Part shown: piece by piece, positions 1 through 4,248 of the stretch
Position numbering within the stretch: the first letter of the stretch is position 1
Layout of the letters: each line of letters starts with the position of its first letter
Source of the DNA: Burkholderiales bacterium
GTDB lineage: Bacteria > Pseudomonadota > Gammaproteobacteria > Burkholderiales > SG8-41
Reading direction: 5' to 3'
Length of the DNA stretch: 6,619 nt
NCBI GenBank assembly: GCA_019746155.1
Contig: JAIESJ010000156.1
Location: 1-6,619, forward strand
The notes under the pieces: generated by a model
Seen by the model: the letters and a program-made list of their open reading frames with translations, nothing else
What the model was told of the DNA's origin: nothing
Databases searched by the model: none
Position numbers and translations under genes: made by a program

Positions 1-645
1 GTTGTCTGCGGCAGCGGCTTGCGCCTGGGCCTCGGCGAGCGCCAACGCAGTTGCTTCCTGTTCCGCTTTGGCTTTCGCTTCTGCGGCTTCCTTCGCCTGG
101 ATTTCGGCGACGACTCGTGCCTTGGCGTGTTCAACCGCCTGGGCTTGCGCTGTAGCGCGTGCTCGCGCTTCTTGTGCGGCCCGCTGCTGTGTCTGCGCCT
201 CAAGCTGCGCCAGTGCTACGGCCTCCTGTTCGGCTTTGTCGCGCGCTTCGGCTGCCTCCCGGCGCAGTGCTTCGGCTGCTTTGCGTGCCCTGATTTTCGC
301 GATGAGGGACGCTTCTGCGCGGGCTCGAGCGCGCGCCTGCTCGGTGGCTTCGGCTTCCGCCACCGCGCGTGCCTGCGCCATTGCAGCGGCGGTTGCTTCC
401 GCCCGCGCCCGCGCCTCCGCAGCCACCCGTGCCTTGGCCTCGGCGGTGATATGCGCCTTGGCTTCCTGGATGGCTTGATCTTCCGCGCGAATGCGCGCCT
501 TTTTCTCGATAACGATTTGGGCGGCCGGAATCGCCGAGGTGGTTTCCGCCTCTGTTACGGCGGGTGCTGTCCCGGGATCGGACGCTTCGTCCGCCGGCGT
601 TCTGAGACCGGGAATCAACTGTAAGGGGCGCAGTTTGGATCGCAT
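1..645 (-). CDS. Alanine-rich helical (TolA-domain-II-like) protein, 3' end outside window
   Basis: I do not recognise this gene. From ATG at 645-643 the minus strand stays open for 215 codons to the window edge, so the C terminus is missing. Residues 1-40 (starting MRSKLRPLQLIPGL) are proline/threonine-rich and look disordered. From about residue 41 onward the chain is almost only Ala, Glu, Arg, Lys and Gln, in runs such as ARARARAEA and KEAAEAKAKAEQEA, with no proline or glycine: a very long single helix or coiled coil, similar in composition to the periplasm-spanning domain II of TolA. A segment KAEQEAVALAQLEAQ (137-151) recurs as KAEQEATALALAEAQ (193-207), a 56-residue (8-heptad) spacing. 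No signal peptide or membrane segment is visible, so the part seen looks cytoplasmic. The start is uncertain: there is no clear Shine-Dalgarno, and TTG at 657 is an in-frame alternative. It lies downstream of fliR in the same direction, but a 373-bp repeat-filled gap makes co-transcription doubtful. Confidence 0.75.
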   Translation of the reverse strand, partial: MRSKLRPLQLIPGLRTPADEASDPGTAPAVTEAETTSAIPAAQIVIEKKARIRAEDQAIQEAKAHITAEAKARVAAEARARAEATAAAMAQARAVAEAEATEQARARARAEASLIAKIRARKAAEALRREAAEARDKAEQEAVALAQLEAQTQQRAAQEARARATAQAQAVEHAKARVVAEIQAKEAAEAKAKAEQEATALALAEAQAQAAAADN

Positions 646-738
646 GCTGTTATTCAATGAGCGGAGCGCCCTGACCGCAGGGTGCGCTGCTGTGGTTACA
701 GTATCAGGTCGGGCGGATATGCAGGCTGCGAATAAACG

Positions 739-753
739 GCAAAAATGCCCCCA
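739..753 (-). promoter_or_regulatory. Possible sigma-54 (-24/-12) promoter for the alanine-rich gene
   Basis: On the minus strand the sequence TGGGGGCATTTTTGC has the invariant GG and GC of RpoN promoters with exactly 10 bases between them, and a good TTGC -12 element. The -24 element lacks the usual CAC after TGG. Transcription would start about 12 bases on, leaving a leader of roughly 80 nt before the ATG at 645. Many proteobacteria use sigma-54 for flagellar genes, which makes it plausible, but a single short match could be chance. Confidence 0.3.
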
Positions 754-814
754 GTTTCAAAAATTGCGCGGACCGGGAGCCTCGGCGCGCCTGTCCGGAC
801 TCATGGCGCATGAA

Positions 815-855
815 CCTAGGAGGTTGTCGGACTTGGGTCCGACAAGCTCCTTAGG
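815..855. repeat. REP-like hairpin A (GGAG-type palindrome)
   Basis: The left arm CCTAGGAGGTTGTCGGAC (815-832) and right arm GTCCGACAAGCTCCTTAGG (837-855) are inverted copies with one mismatch and one single-base bulge, separated by a 4-base loop. It belongs to the same family as the palindromes at 982-1023 and 3713-3748 and the half-site at 3528-3549. The GGAG next to the stem resembles the tetranucleotide heads (GTAG/GGAG) of REP sequences mobilised by RAYT transposases. No T-tract follows closely in either direction, so it is not a standard intrinsic terminator. Confidence 0.75.
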
Positions 856-979
856 CAAAACCGCCCGGAAAAAATGCGAAAGTGTCATCAAACAACCTGC
901 CGCAACGTCATCCTTGCGTGTTGCCCGAGGTGAAAGACCGGGAATCAAACGTTATTCAGAAAAAGTGGGGCGGTTTTGC
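855..979. repeat. 12-bp perfect inverted repeat enclosing 101 bp
   Basis: GCAAAACCGCCC (855-866) is repeated inverted as GGGCGGTTTTGC (968-979). The two arms sit just inside hairpins A and B, so the whole 816-1022 segment reads as a nested inverted-repeat structure. The enclosed 101 bp shows no coding sign; it holds a 14-base match (935-948) to the start of the neighbouring alanine-rich gene. Confidence 0.6.
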
Positions 980-981
980 GT

Positions 982-1023
982 TTAGCAGCCTGCCGGACCA
1001 TCAAAGTCCAACAGGCTGTTAGC
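982..1023. repeat. REP-like hairpin B, beginning on the fliR stop codon
   Basis: The arms at 986-998 (CAGCCTGCCGGAC) and 1006-1018 (GTCCAACAGGCTG) enclose a 7-base loop. As DNA they differ at two positions, but in minus-strand RNA (the flagellar transcript) these become U·G pairs, giving a continuous 13-bp stem. The fliR TAA (1019-1021) lies in the flank of the outer arm. A poly-T stretch follows only about 20 nt later on the minus strand, so it may stabilise the 3' end or weakly terminate the operon, but it is not a textbook terminator. Confidence 0.7.
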
Positions 1024-1795
1024 GGCCGGTGATTCGCAGCATGGTGGCAAACCCGTCTTCAAACAGGCGTTCCAGGGTGGGTGAAAAGAAGGGAAGGGCA
1101 AGACTCAACATGATCAGGCCCAGCGCCAGGGTGAGCGGGAAACCGACGGCAAAGAGATTCAATTGCGGTGCTGCACGTGTCAAAACGCCCAGCGCAAGAT
1201 TGGCGATCAACAATGCGGCCAGCAATGGCATTGCCAGCAGCACGCCGGCACGGAAAATCTCCGTGCCCCAATGTGCCAGCATGAGGTAAGTCGGCGCCTC
1301 CAGGGGTGCGGCACTGAGCGGCAGCGTGCTGAAGCTGCGCGACAGGAGATAGACCATTTGCAGATGGCCGTCCATCGCCAGAAAGGCCAAGGTGGCAACA
1401 AGCCCCAGGAATTGGCCGACGACCGGAATCTGACCCGCGCTTTGCGGGTCGAAAAACGTTGCGTATCCCAATCCCATTTGCAGTCCCGCGAGATCTCCCG
1501 CCATTTCCACCGCAACAAACACGATGCGTACTGCGAAGCCCAGCGCGAGGCCGATGACGATCTGTTGCGCAAGAATCAGCAGGCCGTTTAATGAGCCCGG
1601 ATCGATCTGCGGCGGCGGGCCCAGAGTCGGCGCCACGATCAGCGTAATCATTATTGCCAGTGCCACCCGCATGCGCAACGGGAGACCGCGGTTACTGAAT
1701 ACCGGCGCGCTCATCACGAACGCCAGGATGCGTGCCAGCGGCCAGACGAAAGCTACGAGCAGTGCATTGAGCTGGGCGCTGCTGATGCTGATCAT
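1019..1795 (-). CDS. fliR: Flagellar export-gate protein FliR
   Basis: FliR is the inner-membrane subunit that completes the FliP5-FliQ4-FliR1 export gate of the flagellar type III secretion system and forms its helical pore. The product from ATG 1795 is 258 residues, the normal family length. It is dominated by hydrophobic helices, begins MISISSAQLNALLVAFVWPL, and carries the family's C-terminal signature APQLNLFAVGFPLTL followed by a last membrane segment. The frame is open further upstream to an ATG at 1921, but those 42 residues are charged, overlap fliQ and do not look like FliR, so I chose 1795; its Shine-Dalgarno is poor. It follows fliQ after 56 bp. Its TAA stop is part of repeat hairpin B. 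It is the last flagellar gene visible; no flhB follows within the window. Confidence 0.97.
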   Translation of the reverse strand: MISISSAQLNALLVAFVWPLARILAFVMSAPVFSNRGLPLRMRVALAIMITLIVAPTLGPPPQIDPGSLNGLLILAQQIVIGLALGFAVRIVFVAVEMAGDLAGLQMGLGYATFFDPQSAGQIPVVGQFLGLVATLAFLAMDGHLQMVYLLSRSFSTLPLSAAPLEAPTYLMLAHWGTEIFRAGVLLAMPLLAALLIANLALGVLTRAAPQLNLFAVGFPLTLALGLIMLSLALPFFSPTLERLFEDGFATMLRITGR

Positions 1796-1822
1796 GGGAT
1801 AAGACGTTGGGGGTATATGCCG

Positions 1823-1836
1823 GCACCCGGCGGTGC
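1823..1836. repeat. Short hairpin in the fliQ-fliR gap
   Basis: GCACC (1823-1827) and GGTGC (1832-1836) can form a 5-bp stem with a 4-base loop in the 56-bp spacer before fliR. A hairpin with the same arms occurs at 2965-2981 inside fliP. It is short enough to be chance. Confidence 0.3.
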
Positions 1837-1851
1837 GCGGCGGAAATGCGC

Positions 1852-2121
1852 CTAGCCGACCATGAAAGGCAGGTTGGTAAACAACCTGTGCATGTAGTCG
1901 AGCATCAGGCTCAGCATCCACGGGCCGGCGACGATCATCACGACAAACATCGCCAGCAGCTTGGGGATGAACGACAGAGTCATCTCGTTGATTTGTGTGG
2001 CGGCCTGGAAAACGCTCACCAGAAGACCGGCAACCAGTGCCGCCAGCAGCAGAGGCGCGGATACCATGATGGTGACCTCCAGTGCTTGCCGGCCGATGGA
2101 CATTACGCTTTCAGGAGTCAT
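1852..2121 (-). CDS. fliQ: Flagellar export-gate protein FliQ
   Basis: FliQ is the small two-helix membrane subunit that packs around the FliP/FliR core of the flagellar export gate. The 89-residue product has the standard length and family pattern: MTPESVMSIGRQALEVT start, first membrane segment about 16-38, the loop SVFQAATQINEMTLSFIPK (a strongly conserved FliQ motif), and a second segment about 54-74. The start ATG at 2121 is preceded only by a weak AGAGA. It lies between fliP (83-bp gap) and fliR (56-bp gap); such gaps are wider than the overlaps often seen in this cluster. Confidence 0.97.
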   Translation of the reverse strand: MTPESVMSIGRQALEVTIMVSAPLLLAALVAGLLVSVFQAATQINEMTLSFIPKLLAMFVVMIVAGPWMLSLMLDYMHRLFTNLPFMVG

Positions 2122-2180
2122 GGGTTTGATTCTCTAATGATATGGGATTAGGCAGCGGGTCGAGCGCGGCGCAGTGGATA

Positions 2181-2197
2181 GGCAGCCGCGGACTGCC
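2181..2197. repeat. Weak hairpin in the fliP-fliQ gap
   Basis: GGCAG (2181-2185) and CTGCC (2193-2197) flank a loop containing CCGCGG. The stem is only 5 bp and has no T-tract. It is recorded because it is the only structure seen in the 83-bp spacer after the fliP stop codon. Confidence 0.3.
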
Positions 2198-2204
2198 GCA
2201 CGGT

Positions 2205-3077
2205 TTACGTATAAAAACTTTGCACCAACGATCCGATCAGCAGGTGCCAGCCGTCCACCAGTACGAACAACATGATCTTGAATGGTAGTGAAATGATGAC
2301 CGGGGAGAGCATCATCATGCCCATTGACATCAGCACGCTCGCCACCACCATGTCGATGATGAGAAACGGGATGAAGACCAGAAAACCGATCTGAAAAGCC
2401 GTTTTCAGTTCGCTCGTGACGTATGCCGGAACCAGGATCTTCATCGGCACGTCCGCGGGATCCTGCAGTTCGCCGCTGTTGGAGATTTTGGCGAACAGTG
2501 CGAGGTCGGTTTGGCGCGTCTGCCGCAACATGAACGTTTTGAGCGGCGCGCTGCCTTTTTCCAGCGCATCGTTCATGCTGATCTTGTTTTCCGCGAACGG
2601 CTTGTAGGCCTGAGTATAGATCTGGTCGATGACGGGGGACATCACGAAAAAGGTCAGAAACAGTGCCAGCCCGATCAACACTTGGTTGGGCGGCGAGCTC
2701 GTGGTTCCCAGGGCATGGCGCAGCAGCGACAGCACGATGATGATGCGCGTAAATCCGGTCATCAGCAGCAGCACCGCGGGAAGAAACGTGAGCGCGGTGA
2801 GCAGCAGCAGCGTCTGGATGCTCAGCGAATAGGTTTGCCCGCCACCCGGCGCGGCGGTGCTGGTGATGGCGGGCAGGCCGACCTGTTGAGCAAGCGCCGG
2901 CGTGTTCGATATGCCGGCGACAAGAGCCAGACACAGTATTACCCAGAGCCTTGCATTACTGAGGGCACCGCCAAATGGTGCGTAGTTGCAGTTCGGCAAT
3001 CCTTTGCCGACAACCCGGCGGGAAAGGATTCCCGTCCTACTGCCCGTGCACAATTTCGTGGCCGGATCAGTAATCAT
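2205..3077 (-). CDS. fliP: Flagellar export-gate protein FliP with unusual N-terminal extension
   Basis: FliP forms the pentameric core of the flagellar export gate. The mature part is typical: membrane segments near 86-108, 132-152 and 228-250, GLALFLTFFVMSPVIDQIY, and the C-terminal signature MSMGMMMLSPVIISLPFK. FliP normally begins with a cleaved Sec signal peptide; here that leader (WVILCLALVAGISNTPALA, cleavage probably after Ala63) is preceded by about 40 extra residues, making 290 against about 245 in E. coli. The extension coincides with the inverted-hairpin repeat at 2982-3043 (residues about 12-32). ATG 3077 overlaps the end of fliO by 11 bp and has GGAAAG 8 nt upstream, so it is the best start. 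The only later in-frame start before the leader with any plausibility is TTG 2999, which lies inside a hairpin and lacks a properly spaced ribosome site. Function is near certain; how the leader is recognised is unclear. Confidence 0.95.
   Translation of the reverse strand: MITDPATKLCTGSRTGILSRRVVGKGLPNCNYAPFGGALSNARLWVILCLALVAGISNTPALAQQVGLPAITSTAAPGGGQTYSLSIQTLLLLTALTFLPAVLLLMTGFTRIIIVLSLLRHALGTTSSPPNQVLIGLALFLTFFVMSPVIDQIYTQAYKPFAENKISMNDALEKGSAPLKTFMLRQTRQTDLALFAKISNSGELQDPADVPMKILVPAYVTSELKTAFQIGFLVFIPFLIIDMVVASVLMSMGMMMLSPVIISLPFKIMLFVLVDGWHLLIGSLVQSFYT
2965..2981. repeat. Short hairpin adjoining the GTAG doublet in fliP
   Basis: GCACC (2965-2969) and GGTGC (2977-2981) form a 5-bp stem directly next to the GTAG at 2982. 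It may be the edge of the same inserted block, since it encodes the last extension residues before the FliP signal peptide. Confidence 0.35.
2982..3043. repeat. GTAG-headed inverted hairpin pair (REP doublet/BIME-like) inside fliP
   Basis: Reading plus, GTAG (2982-2985) leads to hairpin CGGCAATCCTTTGCCG (2994-3009). Reading minus, GTAG (3040-3037) leads to hairpin CGGGAATCCTTTCCCG (3034-3019). The two hairpins are inverted copies that differ only by a paired C/G swap in the stem, so both keep a perfect 6-bp stem. GCAGT/ACTGC (2988-2992 with 3039-3043) adds an outer inverted match. This is the layout of a bacterial interspersed mosaic element made of two REPs. It lies wholly within the fliP reading frame, without a stop. 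Confidence 0.65.
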
Positions 3078-3519
3078 TGCTTCGTCTTTCCATCATTTGC
3101 TTGAGCCACGCTGCAAAGCCGCCGGGTGCGGTTGGCATAACGCGGGTCTCCGGAATTTTTTCCGACTTGGGCATGCTGTACAAGGCGCTAACATGGCCGG
3201 GAGCGACGCCGATCACGAGCCATGTGGCGCCGACTTCAATCAGCACCACCCGCTCACGTTGCCCTACAATGGCGCCGCCGATGATTTTTATGACACCGCC
3301 GGCGTTTTGCTGATATGCGCCAAAACGCTTGAGTGCCCACGCGAGACCGGCGACGACCAGCAGCACCAGGAGCAGTCCGCCGAGCACTTGCAGCATTCCG
3401 GTCGCTGGCACCACCGGGGGCGGTACGTTGCCGGATTGGGTTTCGGCCGCCCATGCCGGTAGCGTGGCTGTCCACAGCGCCAGGCCGTGCGCGACGGCGT
3501 GAAATCGGTGCGGAAGCAT
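3067..3519 (-). CDS. fliO: Flagellar export-gate assembly protein FliO
   Basis: FliO helps FliP assemble into the export gate and is not part of the finished structure. From ATG 3519 the product has 150 residues: a signal-peptide-like N terminus (MLPHRFHAVAHGLALWTATLPAWA), a membrane anchor about residues 42-62 (MLQVLGGLLLVLLVVAGLAWAL) and a cytoplasmic domain with IKIIGGAIVGQRERVVLIEVG, the recognisable FliO motif. The frame stays open upstream to ATG 3687, adding 56 residues, but these come from the repeat-bounded insert and do not resemble FliO, so I chose 3519. The ribosome site is weak (TAGG at the edge of the repeat). The gene normally follows fliN closely; here 225 bp intervene. Its end overlaps fliP by 11 bp, suggesting translational coupling. 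Confidence 0.9.
   Translation of the reverse strand: MLPHRFHAVAHGLALWTATLPAWAAETQSGNVPPPVVPATGMLQVLGGLLLVLLVVAGLAWALKRFGAYQQNAGGVIKIIGGAIVGQRERVVLIEVGATWLVIGVAPGHVSALYSMPKSEKIPETRVMPTAPGGFAAWLKQMMERRSNDY
3086..3091 (-). promoter_or_regulatory. fliP ribosome binding site
   Basis: GGAAAG on the minus strand ends 8 nt before ATG 3077. It supports the long fliP start, which overlaps the end of fliO, over a start inside the repeat. Confidence 0.6.
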
Positions 3520-3527
3520 ACGAGCGC

Positions 3528-3549
3528 CTAGCAGCCTGTCGGACTTGGC
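3528..3549. repeat. Half-copy (D) of the REP-like palindrome before fliO
   Basis: CTAGCAGCCTGTCGGAC (3528-3544) matches one arm of the hairpins at 982-1023 and 3713-3748, but the complementary arm is absent. It ends 8 nt upstream of the fliO ATG, so the repeat supplies the fliO translation-initiation region. Confidence 0.65.
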
Positions 3550-3712
3550 CTCATTCACCGGAACGCGTAGCGTTAACGGCTCGCTGTTGATCGACGCTGC
3601 TGCGACGGGCTGCTTAAGAAAGAAGCTTTGCGTGTCGAAACGCCGTGCCGGTTGGAACAAACGCCACTTGCATTGCATTCTTTTCATCCCGTTCTTTAGT
3701 GCTTTTCATTTT

Positions 3713-3748
3713 AAGAGCTTGTCGGATCTAGGTCCGACAAGCTCCTAG
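3713..3748. repeat. REP-like hairpin C, beginning on the fliN stop codon
   Basis: The arms 3713-3726 (AAGAGCTTGTCGGA) and 3733-3746 (TCCGACAAGCTCCT) pair over 14 bases with a 6-base loop. The single mismatch in DNA becomes a G·U pair in minus-strand RNA, so the stem is continuous in the flagellar transcript. The fliN TAG (3745-3747) is the first part of the palindrome. There is no T-tract directly after it. Confidence 0.75.
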
Positions 3749-4185
3749 CGATTGATCTTGCGGATGCGTTCCGACGGCGTGACGATGTCGGTCAGGCGGA
3801 TACCGAATTTGTCATTTACGACGACTACTTCTCCCTGGGCGATCAGGCAACCGTTGACCAGCACATCCATGGGCTCGCCCGCCAGACCGTCGAGTTCGAC
3901 CACGGAACCCTGCGCCAGTTGCAGCAGGTTCTTGATGGCGAGCTTGGTGCGTCCGAGCTCGACGGTGAGCTGGACCGGAATGTCCAGGATCATGTCGATG
4001 TCGTTGCGGGTATCGTTGGTGGAGCTTCCCGATGTGAGCTGCTCGAAAGCGGGAGACTTCTTCGCATCGGTAACGACATTGCCTGGTGCCGCAGAGGAGG
4101 TGGGAGCGGCAACCGCGGCCTGCTCGGCCATGGCGGCACTCCAGTCGTCACTACTGATCTGTTCTTTGGCCGTCGAATTGGTCAT
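3745..4185 (-). CDS. fliN: Flagellar motor switch protein FliN
   Basis: FliN forms the lower ring of the cytoplasmic C-ring with FliM; it takes part in rotation switching and docks the FliH-FliI export ATPase. The 146-residue product has a variable Ala/Ser-rich N-terminal half that includes ISSDDWSAAMAEQ (typical of FliN N termini), then the C-terminal FliMN_C/SpoA domain from about residue 63: IDMILDIPVQLTVELG, LDGLAGEPMDVLVNG and GIRLTDIVTPSERIRKI, all strongly conserved. ATG 4209 would overlap the fliM stop (ATGA), but ATG 4185 has a well placed GGAG, so I chose 4185; the longer form adds eight residues. The protein ends at the normal family end, and its stop codon is provided by repeat hairpin C. 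Confidence 0.96.
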   Translation of the reverse strand: MTNSTAKEQISSDDWSAAMAEQAAVAAPTSSAAPGNVVTDAKKSPAFEQLTSGSSTNDTRNDIDMILDIPVQLTVELGRTKLAIKNLLQLAQGSVVELDGLAGEPMDVLVNGCLIAQGEVVVVNDKFGIRLTDIVTPSERIRKINR

Positions 4186-4190
4186 GCTTG

Positions 4191-4196
4191 TCTCCA
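4191..4196 (-). promoter_or_regulatory. fliN ribosome binding site (decides the start)
   Basis: TGGAGA on the minus strand lies 5 nt before ATG 4185, whereas ATG 4209 has no Shine-Dalgarno within normal distance (GAGG is about 16 nt away). This favours the shorter fliN. Confidence 0.6.
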
Positions 4197-4205
4197 TTGG
4201 ATGGG

Positions 4206-4248
4206 TCATTGTCTGATGTGGTCAGCCTCATCATTGTCTGATGTCAGC
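4206..4248. repeat. Short imperfect direct repeat at the fliM/fliN junction
   Basis: TCATTGTCTGATGT occurs at 4206-4219 and again at 4231-4244, each followed by TCAGC (directly in the second copy, after GG in the first). The shift of 25 bp is not a multiple of three, so the copies are read in different frames of fliM, and each contains a minus-strand ATGA. It looks like a recent slippage duplication that reset the end of fliM. Confidence 0.7.

Larger units (their letters stand above)
646..1018. other. 373-bp non-coding interval between fliR and the alanine-rich gene
   Basis: No convincing gene is present on either strand. The open frames crossing it run straight through the palindromes and show no domain or codon signal. 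It holds two REP-like hairpins (815-855 and 982-1023), a 12-bp inverted repeat joining them (855-866 with 968-979), and a possible sigma-54 site (739-753). Bases 646-738 would be the leader of the downstream gene. Confidence 0.6.
3528..3748. mobile_element. 221-bp MITE-like insert between fliN and fliO
   Basis: The two ends, CTAGCAGCCTGTCGGAC (3528-3544) and the reverse complement of 3732-3748 (CTAGGAGCTTGTCGGAC), are 17-base terminal inverted repeats matching at 15 positions. The inside has no transposase and no recognisable protein, although one minus-strand frame is open through it into fliO. Size, inverted ends and position between two normally adjacent genes suggest a small non-autonomous element or a pair of REPs with captured DNA. 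No clear target-site duplication beyond the palindromic CTAG is visible, so transposition is inference. Confidence 0.45.

Noticed and set aside
2..624. Two long plus-strand open frames (2-478 and 19-624)
   Set aside because: They mirror the alanine-rich minus-strand gene: antisense of GC-rich GCN/GAR codons gives Ala/Ser/Cys- or Gly/Arg/Phe/Cys-rich nonsense with no domain or ribosome site.
789..806. GCCTGTCCGGACTCATGG as a further degenerate half-repeat
   Set aside because: It matches the repeat arm only with inserted bases and contains its own small palindrome; too weak to count as a family member.
757..948. 63-codon minus-strand open frame between fliR and the alanine-rich gene
   Set aside because: It runs through hairpin A and one arm of the 12-bp inverted repeat, has no family resemblance and no good ribosome site; openness is likely accidental.
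815..1023. Hairpins A and B as standard Rho-independent terminators
   Set aside because: The stems are strong, but neither is followed directly by a T-tract on the relevant strand, and sister copies lie in mid-operon positions.
1796..1921. 42-residue N-terminal extension of fliR
   Set aside because: It overlaps fliQ coding sequence and its charged sequence does not fit a FliR N terminus; the 258-residue form has the normal length.
2134..2934. 266-codon minus-strand frame overlapping fliP
   Set aside because: It is the shifted-frame shadow of fliP; its product is His/Arg/Ala-rich without any recognisable domain, while the fliP frame is fully conserved.
3520..3687. 56-residue upstream extension of fliO from ATG 3687
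   Set aside because: The residues come from the repeat-bounded insert and precede a normal signal-peptide-like FliO start; kept only as a possibility in the insert finding.
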